A stretch of DNA of 64,000 nucleotides from Schistosoma mansoni (lineage: Eukaryota > Platyhelminthes > Trematoda > Strigeidida > Schistosomatidae), in NCBI RefSeq assembly GCF_000237925.1, contig NC_031498.1:29816923-29880922 (forward strand), written 5' to 3'. A model generated the notes under the pieces. It did no database searches. It was not told the DNA's origin and saw only the letters and a program-made list of their open reading frames with translations. This document shows, piece by piece, positions 45,718 through 57,684 of this stretch (position 1 is its first letter; every line of letters begins with the position of its first letter). The position numbers and the translations under genes are program-made.

Positions 45718-46045
45718 AAACAGTTGAGATCATGAATCGATTGAAGCTAGACCACCATTGAAAACCTGGAATCACTGGACGGTCATTTCGTCCTATTGTG
45801 GGACTCCTCAGCGGCAGTGCGTATCCACGATCCCGCCTCGAGAGCTTCGAAACCAAGATTTATCAGTTTCGCGCCAGAGCACTTAACCTGGGTTCGAATC
45901 TCGCAAGGCGAGGTCGTGAATGCGCACTGCTGAGGAGTCTCACAATAGGATGAAACGGCCGTCCAAGTTTTCCCTGGTGGTCTAGCTTCAATTGACTCAC
46001 GCTTTCAACTATGAAAATACTAAATCTCCACAAAAAACCCCTTCT
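45718..46045. repeat. SINE B fold-back dimer
   Basis: Minus 45718-45886 joins plus 45887-46045 within the tRNA-like head (ACTTAACC then TGGGTTCGAATCTCGC). Both arms keep a hammerhead core CTGAGGA. Confidence 0.82.
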
Positions 46046-46092
46046 TATTCATCTTAATTAATTATAATTCGAAAAAAGCTCATTTAACTAAC

Positions 46093-46392
46093 TTGTGCTG
46101 CATCTGTAAGACCCCATAATCCATCTATCGAAACAATACCTGCACGTATACCACATTTTCTATGTGTAGCTGATAAATAAACTGGTCCAATTGGAATAAG
46201 AGGACGACGTCCAGGAGCAAATTTGTTCAATTTTGTTTCTGAGAATAATTGTAACATTGAATTTAAGTGAACACCTGTACCAGGTACAATTTGTCCATTA
46301 CCAAATGGTGAACCCATAAATATATTGCCGACAACAGTGAAACTAGTTGAATCAGTTGTTACAATACCTGTATCACCAATACTGGCACCTTC
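46093..46392 (-). CDS. GGT-family protein, exon with the small-subunit start
   Basis: Acceptor CTATCAG ends at 46393 and donor GTTAGT starts at 46092; 100 codons in phase 0. It encodes GASIGDTGIVTTD, where the Thr after Asp fits the autocleavage and nucleophile Thr of GGT enzymes. IFMGSPFGNGQIVPGTGVHL, LNKFAPGRRPLIPIGPVYL and DGLWGLTDAAQ follow. The order matches canonical GGT (TINLYFGS, GILLNNEMDDF, QPLSSMCPT, GAAGGTQI). Residues that bind the gamma-glutamyl group are changed: Ser-Ser to Ile-Pro, the DDF acid to Gln-Leu-Phe, and Gly-Gly to Leu-Trp. Confidence 0.9.
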
Positions 46393-46767
46393 CTGATAGA
46401 GGGTGGGGAATTATGAAAAAAGTAGTAAAAAAAAAACAATTATTATGCTTAATATTCCAATGGAAAAGATCAACTTGCAATTGAAAGAAACTTGAATTTT
46501 CTGCAATACATTCATCGAATTAAATTACAGTTATGGGATATATCTTTATTATCCAGCTTGAAGTAAGCAGTTGTTTCAAACGATCAAACTAATCCTGAAT
46601 TGTACTTAATTTCTAACTGGTAACCATAGCCAGATTTCATATTGTTATTTATTTTCTTAGGATATTAAAACCATTATGACAATTGATTTGCAATTAGTAT
46701 TCGTCAAGTTTCCTTTGTAAATAAGATTTTGCACCTCCAGATTCAGTTTAAACTTTGGGTATTATCC

Positions 46768-47229
46768 ACTTATTTATTTGAACACATAAATATTGGTACA
46801 AAAGGGGCACCGAATACATATACGCCACACAAGTCACTTGATTTGTGTGTGGGCTGTGATACTAACCGAGTGCCCAGACCGAAACAGGTGGTTTTCTTAG
46901 GAGGCCACACCCGGAGCCTTCGATCTGAAGGTCTGATCCACAAGAAAGTGGATCATCGTTACAACATGCAGTCCCATGGTGGCCGGTGATCAACAATAGG
47001 TTCGTACGCCTTTTCTCCCTTTGGGATCCTAGAGCCCATGTGCACAATCTCTTTGGGATCAGGGTTTTCCAACTTTCCTAGGTAAACCCTCCGTGTCCAC
47101 CAATCCGGTTAAAGCGCCGGACATTTGCTCTTCGCCCTCTCAATTTCGTAAACAACACCCCTGCTGCGAGAAGGCAATGAGTAGGACTTCCCTGTCAGTA
47201 GGTGTATACGCGTGGCCATGTGAGAGCAT
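46768..47229 (-). repeat. Short LINE B derivative
   Basis: LINE B 3' tail in reverse, followed by leader sequence up to tacgcgtggccatgtgagag. The extreme 5' end is missing. Confidence 0.83.
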
Positions 47230-47486
47230 TAAATTCTACTCTTTACTTTAGTAGAGAATGTGACATTTATTACTCCCCTGTAAAAATGACTATAAATACT
47301 TGAATTTATCTACCTTTAGAGTAAAGTTAGAAATTTGTTTGGGTATATAGTACTTTCGGACATTAAAAATGAAAACTATTTCATAACAATCTTAAGAGAA
47401 GAAGAAAATAGCTTTTGTTAAGCTGTTCATTTGATTTGAATGTAAACAATTTTGATAGAATAATCGAAATCATTTCATTATATTTA

Positions 47487-47555
47487 GTGGGCTGTGATAC
47501 TGTCCAGGTGCTCAAAAACTGAAACAGGTGGTTTTCTTAGGGAGCCACACCCGGG
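47487..47555 (-). repeat. Short LINE B leader fragment
   Basis: About 70 bp of the LINE B leader (gtgggctgtgatactgtcc) abut the LTR-element remnant. Confidence 0.7.
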
Positions 47556-48950
47556 TCTTAAATGTCAGGGATATGGAATAGTATACACATACCCAAGTGG
47601 ACGAGCGGTAAAGTTTCGTACCAATTGTCGTCTATATGAACGTGATCGAAGCGAGCATAAGGCGTAGCGAAAGTGCCAATGGGGGCGGATTCGTACCTGT
47701 GCACTTTTGATCGTTGACATTGTAAGCATTGCTTTACCCACATACGGACATCTTTATTCATGAACGGCCAGACGTATCGTGCAGCGATGAGGCGTAGTGT
47801 GGCTGCGATACCTGGGTGAGATAGACCATGAAGGGCATCAAAGACGAGACGACGGTAAGCAGAGGGTGCGATGGGTCGGGGGAGATCCGTAGAAGTATTG
47901 CATAGAGTAGTACCTGAGCTAGTATCTAGGAGTACTTCCTGGTACTGAAGGGACCTAGGCTGTTGTCCTTCTGTGCATGAAAGATCATTTGCTTGGGCGG
48001 CGACCATAGCAGATAGATTGAACACTGGCAAAGTAACTGCATTCACTTGGATACGTGACAGAGCATCGGCAACATAGTTCGACCCGCCTTTGACGTGATG
48101 AAGGTCTGTCGTGAACTGAGAGATATAGTTCAAATGTCTGCACTCTCGTGGTGAGTAGCGGTCAGACTTGGTATGCAGAGCATACGTTAAGGGCTTATGG
48201 TCGGTGAATAAGATGAAATTGCGACCTTCTACTGCGTACCTAAAAATATTTGATGGCGCAGTAGGCTGCTAGCAGTTCACAATCAAAAGCGCTATATCTC
48301 GTCTCCGTGGGAGTGAGGCGTTGTGAGAAAAATTCGAGGGGTTGCCAACTCTCGGAGATATTCTGTTGCATAACGGCTCCTATGGCGAAATCCGTTGCAT
48401 CAACCGTTATGCTAAGTGTGGCTGATGGGTCAGGATGAGCGAGGAGTGTCGTTTGAGCTAGGGCCGTTTTGATCACTGAAAATGCAGTACGCGCGGAATC
48501 GTTCAATTCCGGTTTGCGTGGATTACCGCAAAGTAAGTCGGCTAATGGTCGTAACCGTTCTGCCGCGCGCGGGATGAAGCGTCGGTAGAATTTGACCAGA
48601 CCGAGAAATGCCTTTAGTTCCTTGAGTGTGGACAGTACAGTGTACTCCATTATTGTACGTACTTTATCCTCACAAGGTAGAATACCCTCTTGCTTAATAA
48701 CATGACCTAAGAATTTTATTTCCGTTCTCCCAAGTTCACACTTGTCGGGGTTGACTATTATTCCGTTATCCGAAAGGCGCTGGAATAGTAGTGTTAGGTG
48801 CTGACAATGTTCATCTACGTTTGATGATGCGATTAACAGGTCATCAATATAGACGTGAACAAAACCTAGGTCTCGTACTATGCTATCGATAAACCTTTGG
48901 AAAGTTTGAGCAGCAGTCCGTAATCTAAATGGGCTTTAAAGCTCACAAAA
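47556..48950 (-). mobile_element. Gypsy/Ty3-type LTR retrotransposon remnant (pol)
   Basis: A broken fossil in a GGT intron. In sense order it shows the end of the reverse transcriptase, RNase H (DATDFAIGAVMQQN), and the start of integrase with a zinc-finger segment (HGLSHPGIAATLRL ... CLQCQRSK). The family is Ty3/Gypsy, of the kind reported in schistosomes as Boudicca/Saci-type elements; I cannot name the subfamily. There are a few breaks and neither LTR is recognised with confidence. It abuts an opposite-facing remnant at about 48955. Confidence 0.85.
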
Positions 48951-48959
48951 ACGCGTAAC

Positions 48960-49480
48960 AAACCTTGGGTGTATTTCATTCGCGTGACTATTCATTCCGA
49001 GCATTAAACGTAGTTACACGTTTCGATAGCTACCCCATCCCCCACATAAATGACATCAGGGCATCACTCAAGGGCACGACTACTTTTTCCAAGGTCGATC
49101 TGGTACGAGCATATCACCATATCCCAGTCGCTCTTGAAGACATCGAGAAAACTGTTATCAGGACTCCTTTCGGTCTGTTTGAGTTCCTACAAATCCCATT
49201 TGGATTACGGACTGCTGCTCAAACTTTCCAAAGGGTTATCGATAGCATAGTACGAGACCTAGATTTTGTTCACGTCTATGTTGATGACCTGGTAATCGCC
49301 TCCTCCAACGTAGATGAACATTATCCGCACCTAACACTACTATTCCCGCGCCCTTCCGATAACAGAATAATAGTCCACCCCCACCAGTGGGAACTTGGGA
49401 GAACGGAAATAAAATTCCTAAGGCATGGTATTAAGCCAGAAGGGAGAAGGGCGCCATTTCCTCCTTATTTTGACCTATGA
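48960..49480 (+). mobile_element. Gypsy/Ty3-type remnant, reverse transcriptase part, opposite orientation
   Basis: A plus-strand RT segment with FSKVDLVRAYHHIPV and the catalytic YVDD. Its 3' portion overlaps in content with the neighbouring minus-strand remnant, so the two form a head-to-head inverted repeat. It is a broken fossil, and the sequence degrades after about 49450. Confidence 0.85.
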
Positions 49481-50097
49481 ACTATTAATATATAATTTAC
49501 CATTATTGAGTTATCTCCCGTCCATTAATTACTGGTCCCCACATTCCCCAACACCTTTGGCTAAATCTTGTACAAATGTTGTTTCCTATTTTATGGTACG
49601 ATATGGTCTGTCTGGTTGATATATAAACCCAGTATGTTTGGAAATAATGATTCATATTGCATAGGCCGTTATTAGTGTTCTGGACTTAACTGGGTGGGCT
49701 AAGCAGATAGCAGGACTGACAAGTACTCTAGACTGCTCGTGCAGCTTTCGTGTGTCATTGGTCCGATTGATAATTCACTCCTCTCTAATTGGCGGCATCG
49801 TCACATCATATATTAATCGGGGCACAAAACCACAAGTTATAACAGAAAGTACGGTAAACAGATTAGCAAACCGATAGGAAAAGTGTCTTTCACAGCGATA
49901 ATAATGGAGGATACCTAACGTCAGGAATTTTAGCGCGAAAAAATAGAAATTCGCATTTACGAGAAAGTGATAAAATACTAAGTAAACGAGTTCAGGGGAT
50001 TCAAAAATGTCAAGAAGCAACTGAACTGAGAAGTACATATAGAACTAATTCACTGATGACACATAAAGAAATTTACCTGCTAACATATTTTACTTAC
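49481..50097. other. Intronic; possible LTR-like stretch
   Basis: 49481-49800 is less AT-rich and has a TATA-like site (gatatataaaccc). It could be end sequence of the neighbouring LTR element, but no matching repeat is present to confirm this. Confidence 0.35.
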
Positions 50098-50225
50098 GGA
50101 AGTTGTTTTAAGGACATCTTGTTGTGAATGTTCCTTTACCACACGGTCATCTAGAACACTAGCTACAGTGGCTTCACGTGCAGACTTTGAGAAGATACTG
50201 TCCAAAGCAGATGAAGCTGCTACAT
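50098..50225 (-). CDS. GGT-family protein, 128-bp exon
   Basis: Acceptor TTACTTAG ends at 50226 and donor GTAAGT starts at 50097. Entered in phase 1 from the exon at 57140, it completes codon AAT and reads NVAASSALDSIFSKSAREAT to its end at DVLKTTS in phase 0. It is the C-terminal helix region of the large subunit, just before the autocleavage site. Confidence 0.88.
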
Positions 50226-50639
50226 CTAAGTAAAAAGAACTGTCCATTAATCAAAAAAGTTTTATTTTCAAGAATAATAATTATTTCATTCAACAGATGC
50301 TTAACAAATCAAAGTAGAATTAGAAATTTTTCAGTAGGATTAAGGGTAGACACATGCCCAAAGGACGGTAATATAAAAGTGAGAACTGTACAAACAGCAT
50401 CTGTTTCTTAGCTTGGAATTACCCGAGTATTTTACGAGAGACAGTCATAGTTACTTAAAAGTTTATTACTATTGCTTAACTACAATCAGTTGGCTAATAG
50501 TTGTTGTAGCCATTACGTTGTACACTGTACAAATCTACGTCATACATAAAGGAAATTCATCCAATCCTATGTGAATCACATAGACATGCTAGAGTAATAG
50601 TAGTAACGGTATAATAATAATTATTATTATCATAATTAT
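50226..50639. other. Intronic, no feature recognised
   Basis: AT-rich intron sequence. 50640-50730 then resembles the LINE C 3' UTR in minus orientation. Confidence 0.5.
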
Positions 50640-50856
50640 TATTTGAGGACGAATGAAGCGATGTATAGGACCTGGTGCAAACATGCAGTGGTCCAAGTTG
50701 CCACATCACATATCAGCAGCGGCAAAGAAATAACTCAAAAATGGTAGAAGGCTATAAAACTAGCTAGGACTTTAGTTACAGTTACCCGAAAAAGTTCAGA
50801 ATGAGCAATATTTCTATAAAAAACTGTCTGTTAGAGACAGACACAAAAGCGAATAT

Positions 50857-51372
50857 ATTTATTTATTAATTTAAACACATGAATATTGGTACAAGGAAGC
50901 ACCAGATATATATGCGCCTCACAAATCTCATTCGATTTGTGTGAGGACTGTGATACTGCCATGGTGCCCAAACTGAAACAGGTGGTTTGCTTAAAGGGGC
51001 GCACCAGGAGCCTTTGACCTAAAGATCTGATCCACAAGGCAGTGGAGCATCGTGAGGAGATGCAGTTCCATGGTGGCCGGTGACAACGATTGGTTCATAC
51101 GCTATTTGTTCCATCAGGATACTGGAGCTCATGTGCACCATTGGTTTGGAATCAGGGTTTTCCAACTCACCTAGGTGGACCCTCCGTGTCCACCAATCCG
51201 GTTATAGCGCCGGACATTCGCTTTTCGTCCTCTCACTTTCGTAAACAACACCCCCGCCACGAGAAGGCAGTGAGTAGGACTTCCCTGTTAGAGGCTATAT
51301 ACGCGTGGCCATGTGAGAGCATTACGAGAGGGAGAGCGGACTCTCCCCACTCTCGGCCGTACAAGGGTATTT
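50857..51372 (-). repeat. Short LINE B derivative, near full length
   Basis: LINE B 3' tail in reverse (tatttatttattaatttaaac), then the full leader to ctcggccgtacaagggtatttggggg. It lies head to head with the plus-strand LINE B leader that starts at 51441. Confidence 0.85.
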
Positions 51373-51440
51373 GGGGGAAAAAAAGCGGATATATACGACT
51401 AGAAAATTTAAAAATATGAGTGATTTTTCACTACGAATGC

Positions 51441-51976
51441 CCTGGTACGGCCGAGAGTGGGGAGAGTCTACTCTCCCTCTCGAAATGCTCTCACATGGCC
51501 AGCGAATATATAGCCTCTGACAGGGAAGTCCTATTCACTGCCTTCTCGTGCCACAGGTGTTGTTTACGAAAGTGAGAGGACGAAAAGCGAATGTCCGGCG
51601 CTATAACCGGATTGGTGGACACGGAGGGTCCACCTAGGTGAGTTGGAAAACCCTGATTCCAAACCAATGGTGCACATGAGCTCCAGTATCCTGATGGAAC
51701 GAATGGCGGAAGAACCTGTCATTGGTCAACGGCAACCATGGGACTGCATCTCCTCACGATGATCCACTGCCTTGTGGATCAGACCTTTCGGTCAAAGGCT
51801 CGGGGTGTGGTCCCCTGAGAAAACCACCTGCTTCGGTTTGGGCACCCGGGCAGTATCACAGCCCACACACAAATGAATGAAATGATGAACTCTATTGACG
51901 ATAATATCCCTGCTCATACTAAAAGCAAGACAATTTACATTATTATTATTATTACCTTTATTATTATTATTATTAC

Positions 51977-52007
<31 letters not shown>

Positions 52008-52238
52008 TACCATATCGCTAACTCCCCCCTTTTATCCCCAATTTGTGTAACCTTACTTTTCAACTTATGCAGCAGCTCGCCCATGGTGGAAAATCTGTCC
52101 TATCTAAACGATCTCCAGTCACTGTCTGGTTGAAAGTGAATGCTTCCACCGATAATGAATACTGAAGCAGTCTTTCTGAAACCACGTACGCCGTTCAAGC
52201 TGGCTTCCTTCAACGTTCGCACACTAATGCATATCAGA
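51441..52238 (+). mobile_element. LINE B 5' part, cut by scaffold gap
   Basis: Leader ccctggtacggccgagag... passes into the TTA microsatellite and the beginning of the endonuclease frame (KLASFNVRTLMHI), where the N run starts. 51880-52238 duplicates 53556-53914 almost exactly. Confidence 0.8.
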
Positions 52239-52438
52239 NNNNNNNNNNNNNNNNNNNNNNNNNNNNNNNNNNNNNNNNNNNNNNNNNNNNNNNNNNNNNN
52301 NNNNNNNNNNNNNNNNNNNNNNNNNNNNNNNNNNNNNNNNNNNNNNNNNNNNNNNNNNNNNNNNNNNNNNNNNNNNNNNNNNNNNNNNNNNNNNNNNNNN
52401 NNNNNNNNNNNNNNNNNNNNNNNNNNNNNNNNNNNNNN
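52239..52438. other. Scaffold gap, exactly 200 N
   Basis: Fixed-length gap. The flanks duplicate other parts of the window. Confidence 0.95.
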
Positions 52439-53500
52439 AACCCATGTGCACATTGGTTTGGAATCAGGGTTTTCCAATTCCTCTAGGTGGATTCTCTCTG
52501 TTCACCGACCCGGTTGAAGGGCCGGACATTCGCTTTCCATCCTCTCAATTTCGTACACAACACCCCCACCGTGAGAAGGTAATGAGTAGGACTTCCCTGT
52601 CAGTGGCTGTATACGCGTGGTCATGTGAGAGCATTTCAAGAGGGAGAGTTGACTCTCCCCACCCTCGACCGTACCAGGGCATTTGGGGGCCCGACTTTAT
52701 TATCATTATTATTTATACACAAATTCATGTACTTACATGTACACCCTCATAACTATTCAATTGTTAAAACATGAATAAATGAATTATAGTGTGTTGTGCA
52801 CTTCTTATATCTTTCTGTATAAATAGTGGACAATAATAGATCAACACATTAATCACTACAAGCTCATATAACTTACAAAATCTAAAAACAAATATTATTC
52901 TAATGACAAGATAAAAAGTAAAGGGAATTAGTAAAACTTCATTAAGTTTTGATACTAAAGTCAGTCAGTCACAACGTAGAACTTTGTACGTACGTACATC
53001 AGTTCCAGTTGCCATACTACATAAGCACAGAGATGAAGTTGTCGATTAAAATCCCATAGTGGTAGAGGTAGTAAGAGTATAAGCAGTAATCAGAAAGCCA
53101 CCAAATGCCATGGTACGACCGAAAATAGGGAGAGTACGCTCTCCCTCTCCAAATGCTCTCATATGGCTACGCGTATATAGCCTCTGACACGGAAGTCCTA
53201 CTCACTGCCTTCTCGTAGCATTACTGTTGTTTACGAAATTGAGAGGACGAAAAGCCGATGTACGGCGCTTTAACCGGGTTGGTGGACACGGAAAGTCCAC
53301 CTAGGGGAGTTGGAAAACCCTCATTCCAAACCAATGGTGCACATGGGTCTCCAGTATCCTGATGAAACAAATTGCATATGAATCAATCGTTTGGTCACCG
53401 GCTACCATGGGACTTGCATCTCCTGACATTGCTCCACATTCTTGTGGATCAGACCTTTCGGTCAAAGGCTCGAGGGTGTGGTCCCCTAAGAAAAACCAGC
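52439..53500. other. Near-exact duplicate of 58914-59965, probable misassembly
   Basis: Holds the 5' end of a minus-strand short LINE B derivative (to 52687), a family D piece (52955-53095, minus) and a plus-strand LINE B leader (from 53104), all in the same order as 58914-59965. From 53340 to 53550 it has many one-base insertions in runs, typical of unpolished consensus. Confidence 0.75.
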
Positions 53501-56500
53501 CTGCTTTGGGTTTGGGGCAACCCGGGGCCGTTTCACAAGCCCCCCCCACCACAAAGAATGAAATGATGAACTCTATTGACGATAATATCCCTGCTCATAC
53601 TAAAAGCAAGACAATTTACATTATTATTATTATTACCTTTATTATTATTATTATTACTATTATTATTATTATTATTATTATTTACCATATCGCTAACTCA
53701 CCCCTTTTATCCCCAATTTGTGTAACCTTACTTTTCAACTTATGCAGCAGCTCGCCCATGGTGGAAAATCTGTCCTATCTAAACGATCTCCAGCCACTGT
53801 CTGGTTGAAAGTGAATGCTTCCACCGATAATGAATACTGAAGCAGTCTTTCTGAAACCACGTACGCCGTTCAAGCTGGCTTCCTTCAACGTTCGCACACT
53901 AATGCATATCAGACAACAGATAGGGCTGGCTATGTCTTTGGAAGGTCTTAATGTTGATGTTTGTTGTCTATCCGAGACCCGTATCCAAGACTCTAGTGAA
54001 GTACTACAAATCCGCTCTCCATCTGTCGCCTCGAAAAGCTTGTTCCACGTGCGCTTATCCTGGGACCCTGTGGCATCTTCGTCTGGTCTTGCTGGCGTTG
54101 GTGTCGCACTAAGCGCTAGGGCTGAGGCAGCACTAATCGATTGGACCCCCATTAACAGTCGGTTATGTGCTGTTAGATTAGAAAGTTCCATCAAAGTGAG
54201 AAGAAATCGGCGTGAGAAACGGTGTCTTTTCGTCATCTCCGCCTATGCCCCGACAGATTGCAGCCCGGATGCAATCAAGGATGAGTTTTACCATCAGTTA
54301 ACAGTTCTTCTCCAGAAAGCGCGTTCGACAGATATTGTAGTACTAGCCGGAGACTTGAATGCACAGGTCGGGTGTCTAGGCACAGAAGAGAGTCGTTTAG
54401 GTGGCCGATGGGGACTTGTTGGTCGCAGGACAGATAACGGGGACCGTTTGCTGCAACTGTGCACAGACCACAACCTGTTTCTGGCCAGCACTAACTTCCG
54501 GCACAGTCATCGCCGGTGTGCCACCTGGCGTCCTCCCTCTGCATCCCAAGCCTGGACTCAGATTGATCACATCGCGATCAGCTACCGCTGGCGTGGTTGT
54601 GTACAAGACTGCCGCTCCTTTTGGAGTACCTATCTGGAGTCTGATCATGCCCTGGTCTGCGCCAATCTCGCCTTACTTTTCAGTGGCTGAAGGATTGACC
54701 ACCACCAACGGATTGATATTAGTAAACTGGCTGCAACTTCTGTTGCAAGTAAATATCGAGCGGAGCTAGCCTCTAGGCTAGCTACCACCCCACCGAAAAG
54801 TATAGATGAGCATTGGTTGCATCTTCACGACGCCATGAAAATGGCGAGTAAAGCCGCTTGCGGCTTAGCGAAACGTCCCGCTTACAAGCACTGGGTTTCT
54901 TCTGGCTCCTTACAACTGATCGAAGCCCGTCGGTCTACTCCAGATGACCGTGAGTTTGACCACAAACGAAGGCTGTTACGTAATGAAATCGGGCAAAGCT
55001 TGCGTAAAGACCGGGAAGCCTGGTGGCCGGAGCGTGCTAATGAGATGGAAGCAGCAGCTGCATCTGGTAACTGCCGGAAGCTCTTCCAACTCATCCGAGC
55101 CACTGGCAGCAAGAAGTCTGGTGTGAGTGAAACAATCTACGAGGATGACGGGATGCCAATCACTAACATCTGTCGACGTCTTGGACGATGGGCGGAATTT
55201 TTCGAAGGGCAGTTCAACTGGCCTGCTGCTCCGGCAACATCAACCAGCTTGTCCTGCCCCCCATGGCCGGTGACGACTGATCCACCAAACGAGGCGGAAG
55301 TCCGCAAGGAACTCCAACTCCTGAAGCGCTACAAATCACCTGGCCCAGGTGACTCACCTTCGGCTCTTTTTGAAGATGGTGGTGACTTTCTGGCTAAGGA
55401 ACTGACGGTGTTGTTTGCAAAGGTTTGGGAGAAAGAAAGTGTTCCAACATCATGGAATGAGTCGATAGTCGTCCCTATGTTTAAAAAGGGTTCACGTTGT
55501 TCCTGTAACAACTATCGGGGGATAAGTCTACTTCCGATTGCGTCAAAACTATTGGCTTCTATCATTCTTCGTAGGTTGTTTAAAACCCGACAACGATTGA
55601 CTCGCGAGGAGCAGGCTGGTTTTCGTTCTGGTCGAGGATGCATTGATCACATCTTCACCCTCCGCCAAATGTTAGAACACCGTCATACTTATCGCAGGCC
55701 AACAATCGTAGTGTTTCTTGATATCAGGGCGGCCTTCGATTCGTTGGACAGGACTGTTCTCTGGGATTGTCTATTGAAGAAGGGTGTGCCTGAGATGTTT
55801 ATTAACATCTTAAAGGCCCTGTATACGAACACCTCAGGCAGGGTGAGGGAATACGACCACCTTTCTCCCTTGTTCCATTCGAGCAGTGGGGTTAGGCAGG
55901 GTTGCCCGATCTCACCATTCCTCTTCAACTTTGCCATCGACGACATCCTGGAAACAGCTCTGGTGGATGTAAGTAATGGCGGTGTGGATCTGCTGCCTGG
56001 AGAACGACTTCTCGACCTCGAGTATGCGGATGATATTGTCTTACTGTGCGATAATGCCCAAGGCATGCAATCAGCACTTAATCAGTTGGCAATCAGTGTC
56101 CGCAGGTACGGCATGTGCTTTGCACCCTCCAAGTGCAAAGTACTCCTACAAGACTGGCAGGATTCTAATCCTGTACTCACCCTGGATGGTGAGGAGATCG
56201 AAGTAGTTGAGAAGTTCGTGTATCTAGGTAGCTATATAAGTGCTGGTGGTGGCGTGAGTGATGAGATTGATGCACGTATAATGAAAGCCAGAGCGGCTTA
56301 TGCCAATCTGGGCCATCTTTGGCGCCTTCGTGATATTAGTGTGGCTGTAAAAGGTCGGATCTACAACGCGTCGGTGAGAGCAGTTTTGCTCTATGCTCGT
56401 GAAACCTGGCCTCTCCGAGTTGAGGATGTTAGACGTCTCTCTGTGTTCGATCATCGTTGTCTCCGAAGGATTGCTGACATACAGTGGCAACACCATGTTA

Positions 56501-57032
56501 GTAATGCTGAGGTTCGGCATCGTGTGTTCGGGCGCAGAGACGATAATTCAATTGGTGTCACCATCTTGAAACACCGACTTCGGTGGCTTGGACATGTTTT
56601 ACGAATGTCGTCCCAGAGACTTCCACGTCGTGCATTATTTGCCGATGCTGGGACTGGTTGGAAAAAGCGGAGAGGAGGTCAGTGTATGACATGGTGTCGT
56701 GGCATGAAAGAGAGCTGCAAAGGGCTAGCTTCCGTTGGTCCTTCACGACTCCCTGGTTGGGGTCCGAGAGATGGTGCAACACAGTGGCTAGAGACGTTAT
56801 CAGATATGGCTCAGAATAGAAGCCAGTGGCGATCCTGCTGCAACCTTCTTTTACTTTCCACATAAAGAATGGTTCTAACTTTCCTAACTGAAAGAGTCTT
56901 CTGGTTGTACATTTCAGTCCGCCTTATCTTTTCATCCCTTCTCTTCCTACTTTCATTATTTTGTGTGGCGCATATGTACCTGGTGCCCTTTTGTACCAAT
57001 ATATATGTGTTTAAATAAATAAATAAATAATA
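53104..57032 (+). mobile_element. LINE B: near full-length non-LTR retrotransposon, antisense in a GGT intron
   Basis: Leader of about 450 bp, a TTA microsatellite (53619-53683), one long frame, then a 3' UTR of about 165 bp (gcgcatatgtacctggtgcc) ending in a TAAA tandem tail at 57013-57031. Protein order and motifs resemble LINE C, but the tail and leader differ. The first 450 bp may be wrongly joined. The 3' tail is shared with at least seven short derivatives in the window. Confidence 0.85.
53815..56865 (+). pseudogene. LINE B endonuclease-reverse transcriptase, one internal stop
   Basis: A single frame of 1017 codons is interrupted only by TGA at 54688-54690, where CGA (Arg) would fit. 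The endonuclease half shows LASFNVRTLMH, CLSETRIQDSS, VLAGDLNAQVG, TQIDHIAISYRWRG and SDHALV. The RT half shows FKKGSRCSCNNYRGISLL, QAGFRSGRGCIDHIFTLRQ, VFLDIRAAFDSLDR, SSGVRQGCPISPFLFNFA and LEYADDIVLL. The end shows RETWPLRVEDVRRLSVFDHR and LETLSDMAQNRSQW. The first codon could lie slightly upstream or downstream of 53815. No frameshift is seen, so the copy is recent. Confidence 0.88.
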
Positions 57033-57139
57033 AACGAATCAAGCAACATTGTGTTAGTTACTTGAAACCAAATTGTATTACTACTGGGTAGTAATTTTGT
57101 GTTGTTACACAACAAAAGTGGGTAAATATATACACATAC

Positions 57140-57377
57140 TTATTGTAGGATCACTTAGATCTCCAAGTGTGGTAACTGATGCTTCAGCTAAACGAGCCAG
57201 TTCCATAAGACGATGCAAGTAGATAGTAGTTACAATTGGATCTTGGTTGAGTAATGCTCGATGATCAAGTGGAGTAAGTGTATCTTTAAGATCTAAATTG
57301 CCCAGTAACAGTAAAATGTACGGACCACCAACTAATGGAGGTGGAAATGATTCCAGTGTGAAACCAGCGAAACCCAT
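57140..57377 (-). CDS. GGT-family protein, exon (large subunit)
   Basis: Acceptor TTCTATTCAG ends at 57378 and donor GTATGT starts at 57139; 238 bp, ending in phase 1. It reads MGFAGFTLESFPPPLVGGPY, LLLLGNLDLKD, LDHRALLNQDPIVTTIYLHR and LARLAEASVTTLGDLSDPTI. This matches the GGT segment VLYMPSAPLSGPVLALILNI followed by the helix ending KRTLLGDP. Confidence 0.92.
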
Positions 57378-57684
57378 CTGAATAGAAAAAACATGGAAAC
57401 TATTGTAATTTAAAAAAAGTATATAAATATACAATATAATGAATATCGATCATCAGTCGAAACGGTGAGGGTATTGGTTCTCATATGAGTACCTTGTGAA
57501 TTAAAATTGTAGGTTGATAACGTTTCAATATCCCAGACTATTCATCTGGTATCTGCCAAGGTATTTTTAATTCAGTGAAAGTTATTACCATAAACTCACT
57601 TTCATTTAGATGACTACTGAAGTTACTACTTATACACTTATAGAACACTGGGGTTGGAATCCAATGGTGTACATTGCCAAATCC

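Noticed and set aside
51873-52133. Ile-rich membrane protein (also 53362-53808)
   Set aside because: The Ile run is the TTA microsatellite in the LINE B leader.
53104-53550. Hammerhead in the LINE B leader, suggested by GGACGAAA
   Set aside because: No CTGANGA core or matching helices upstream in any copy. Other ribozyme types cannot be excluded by eye.
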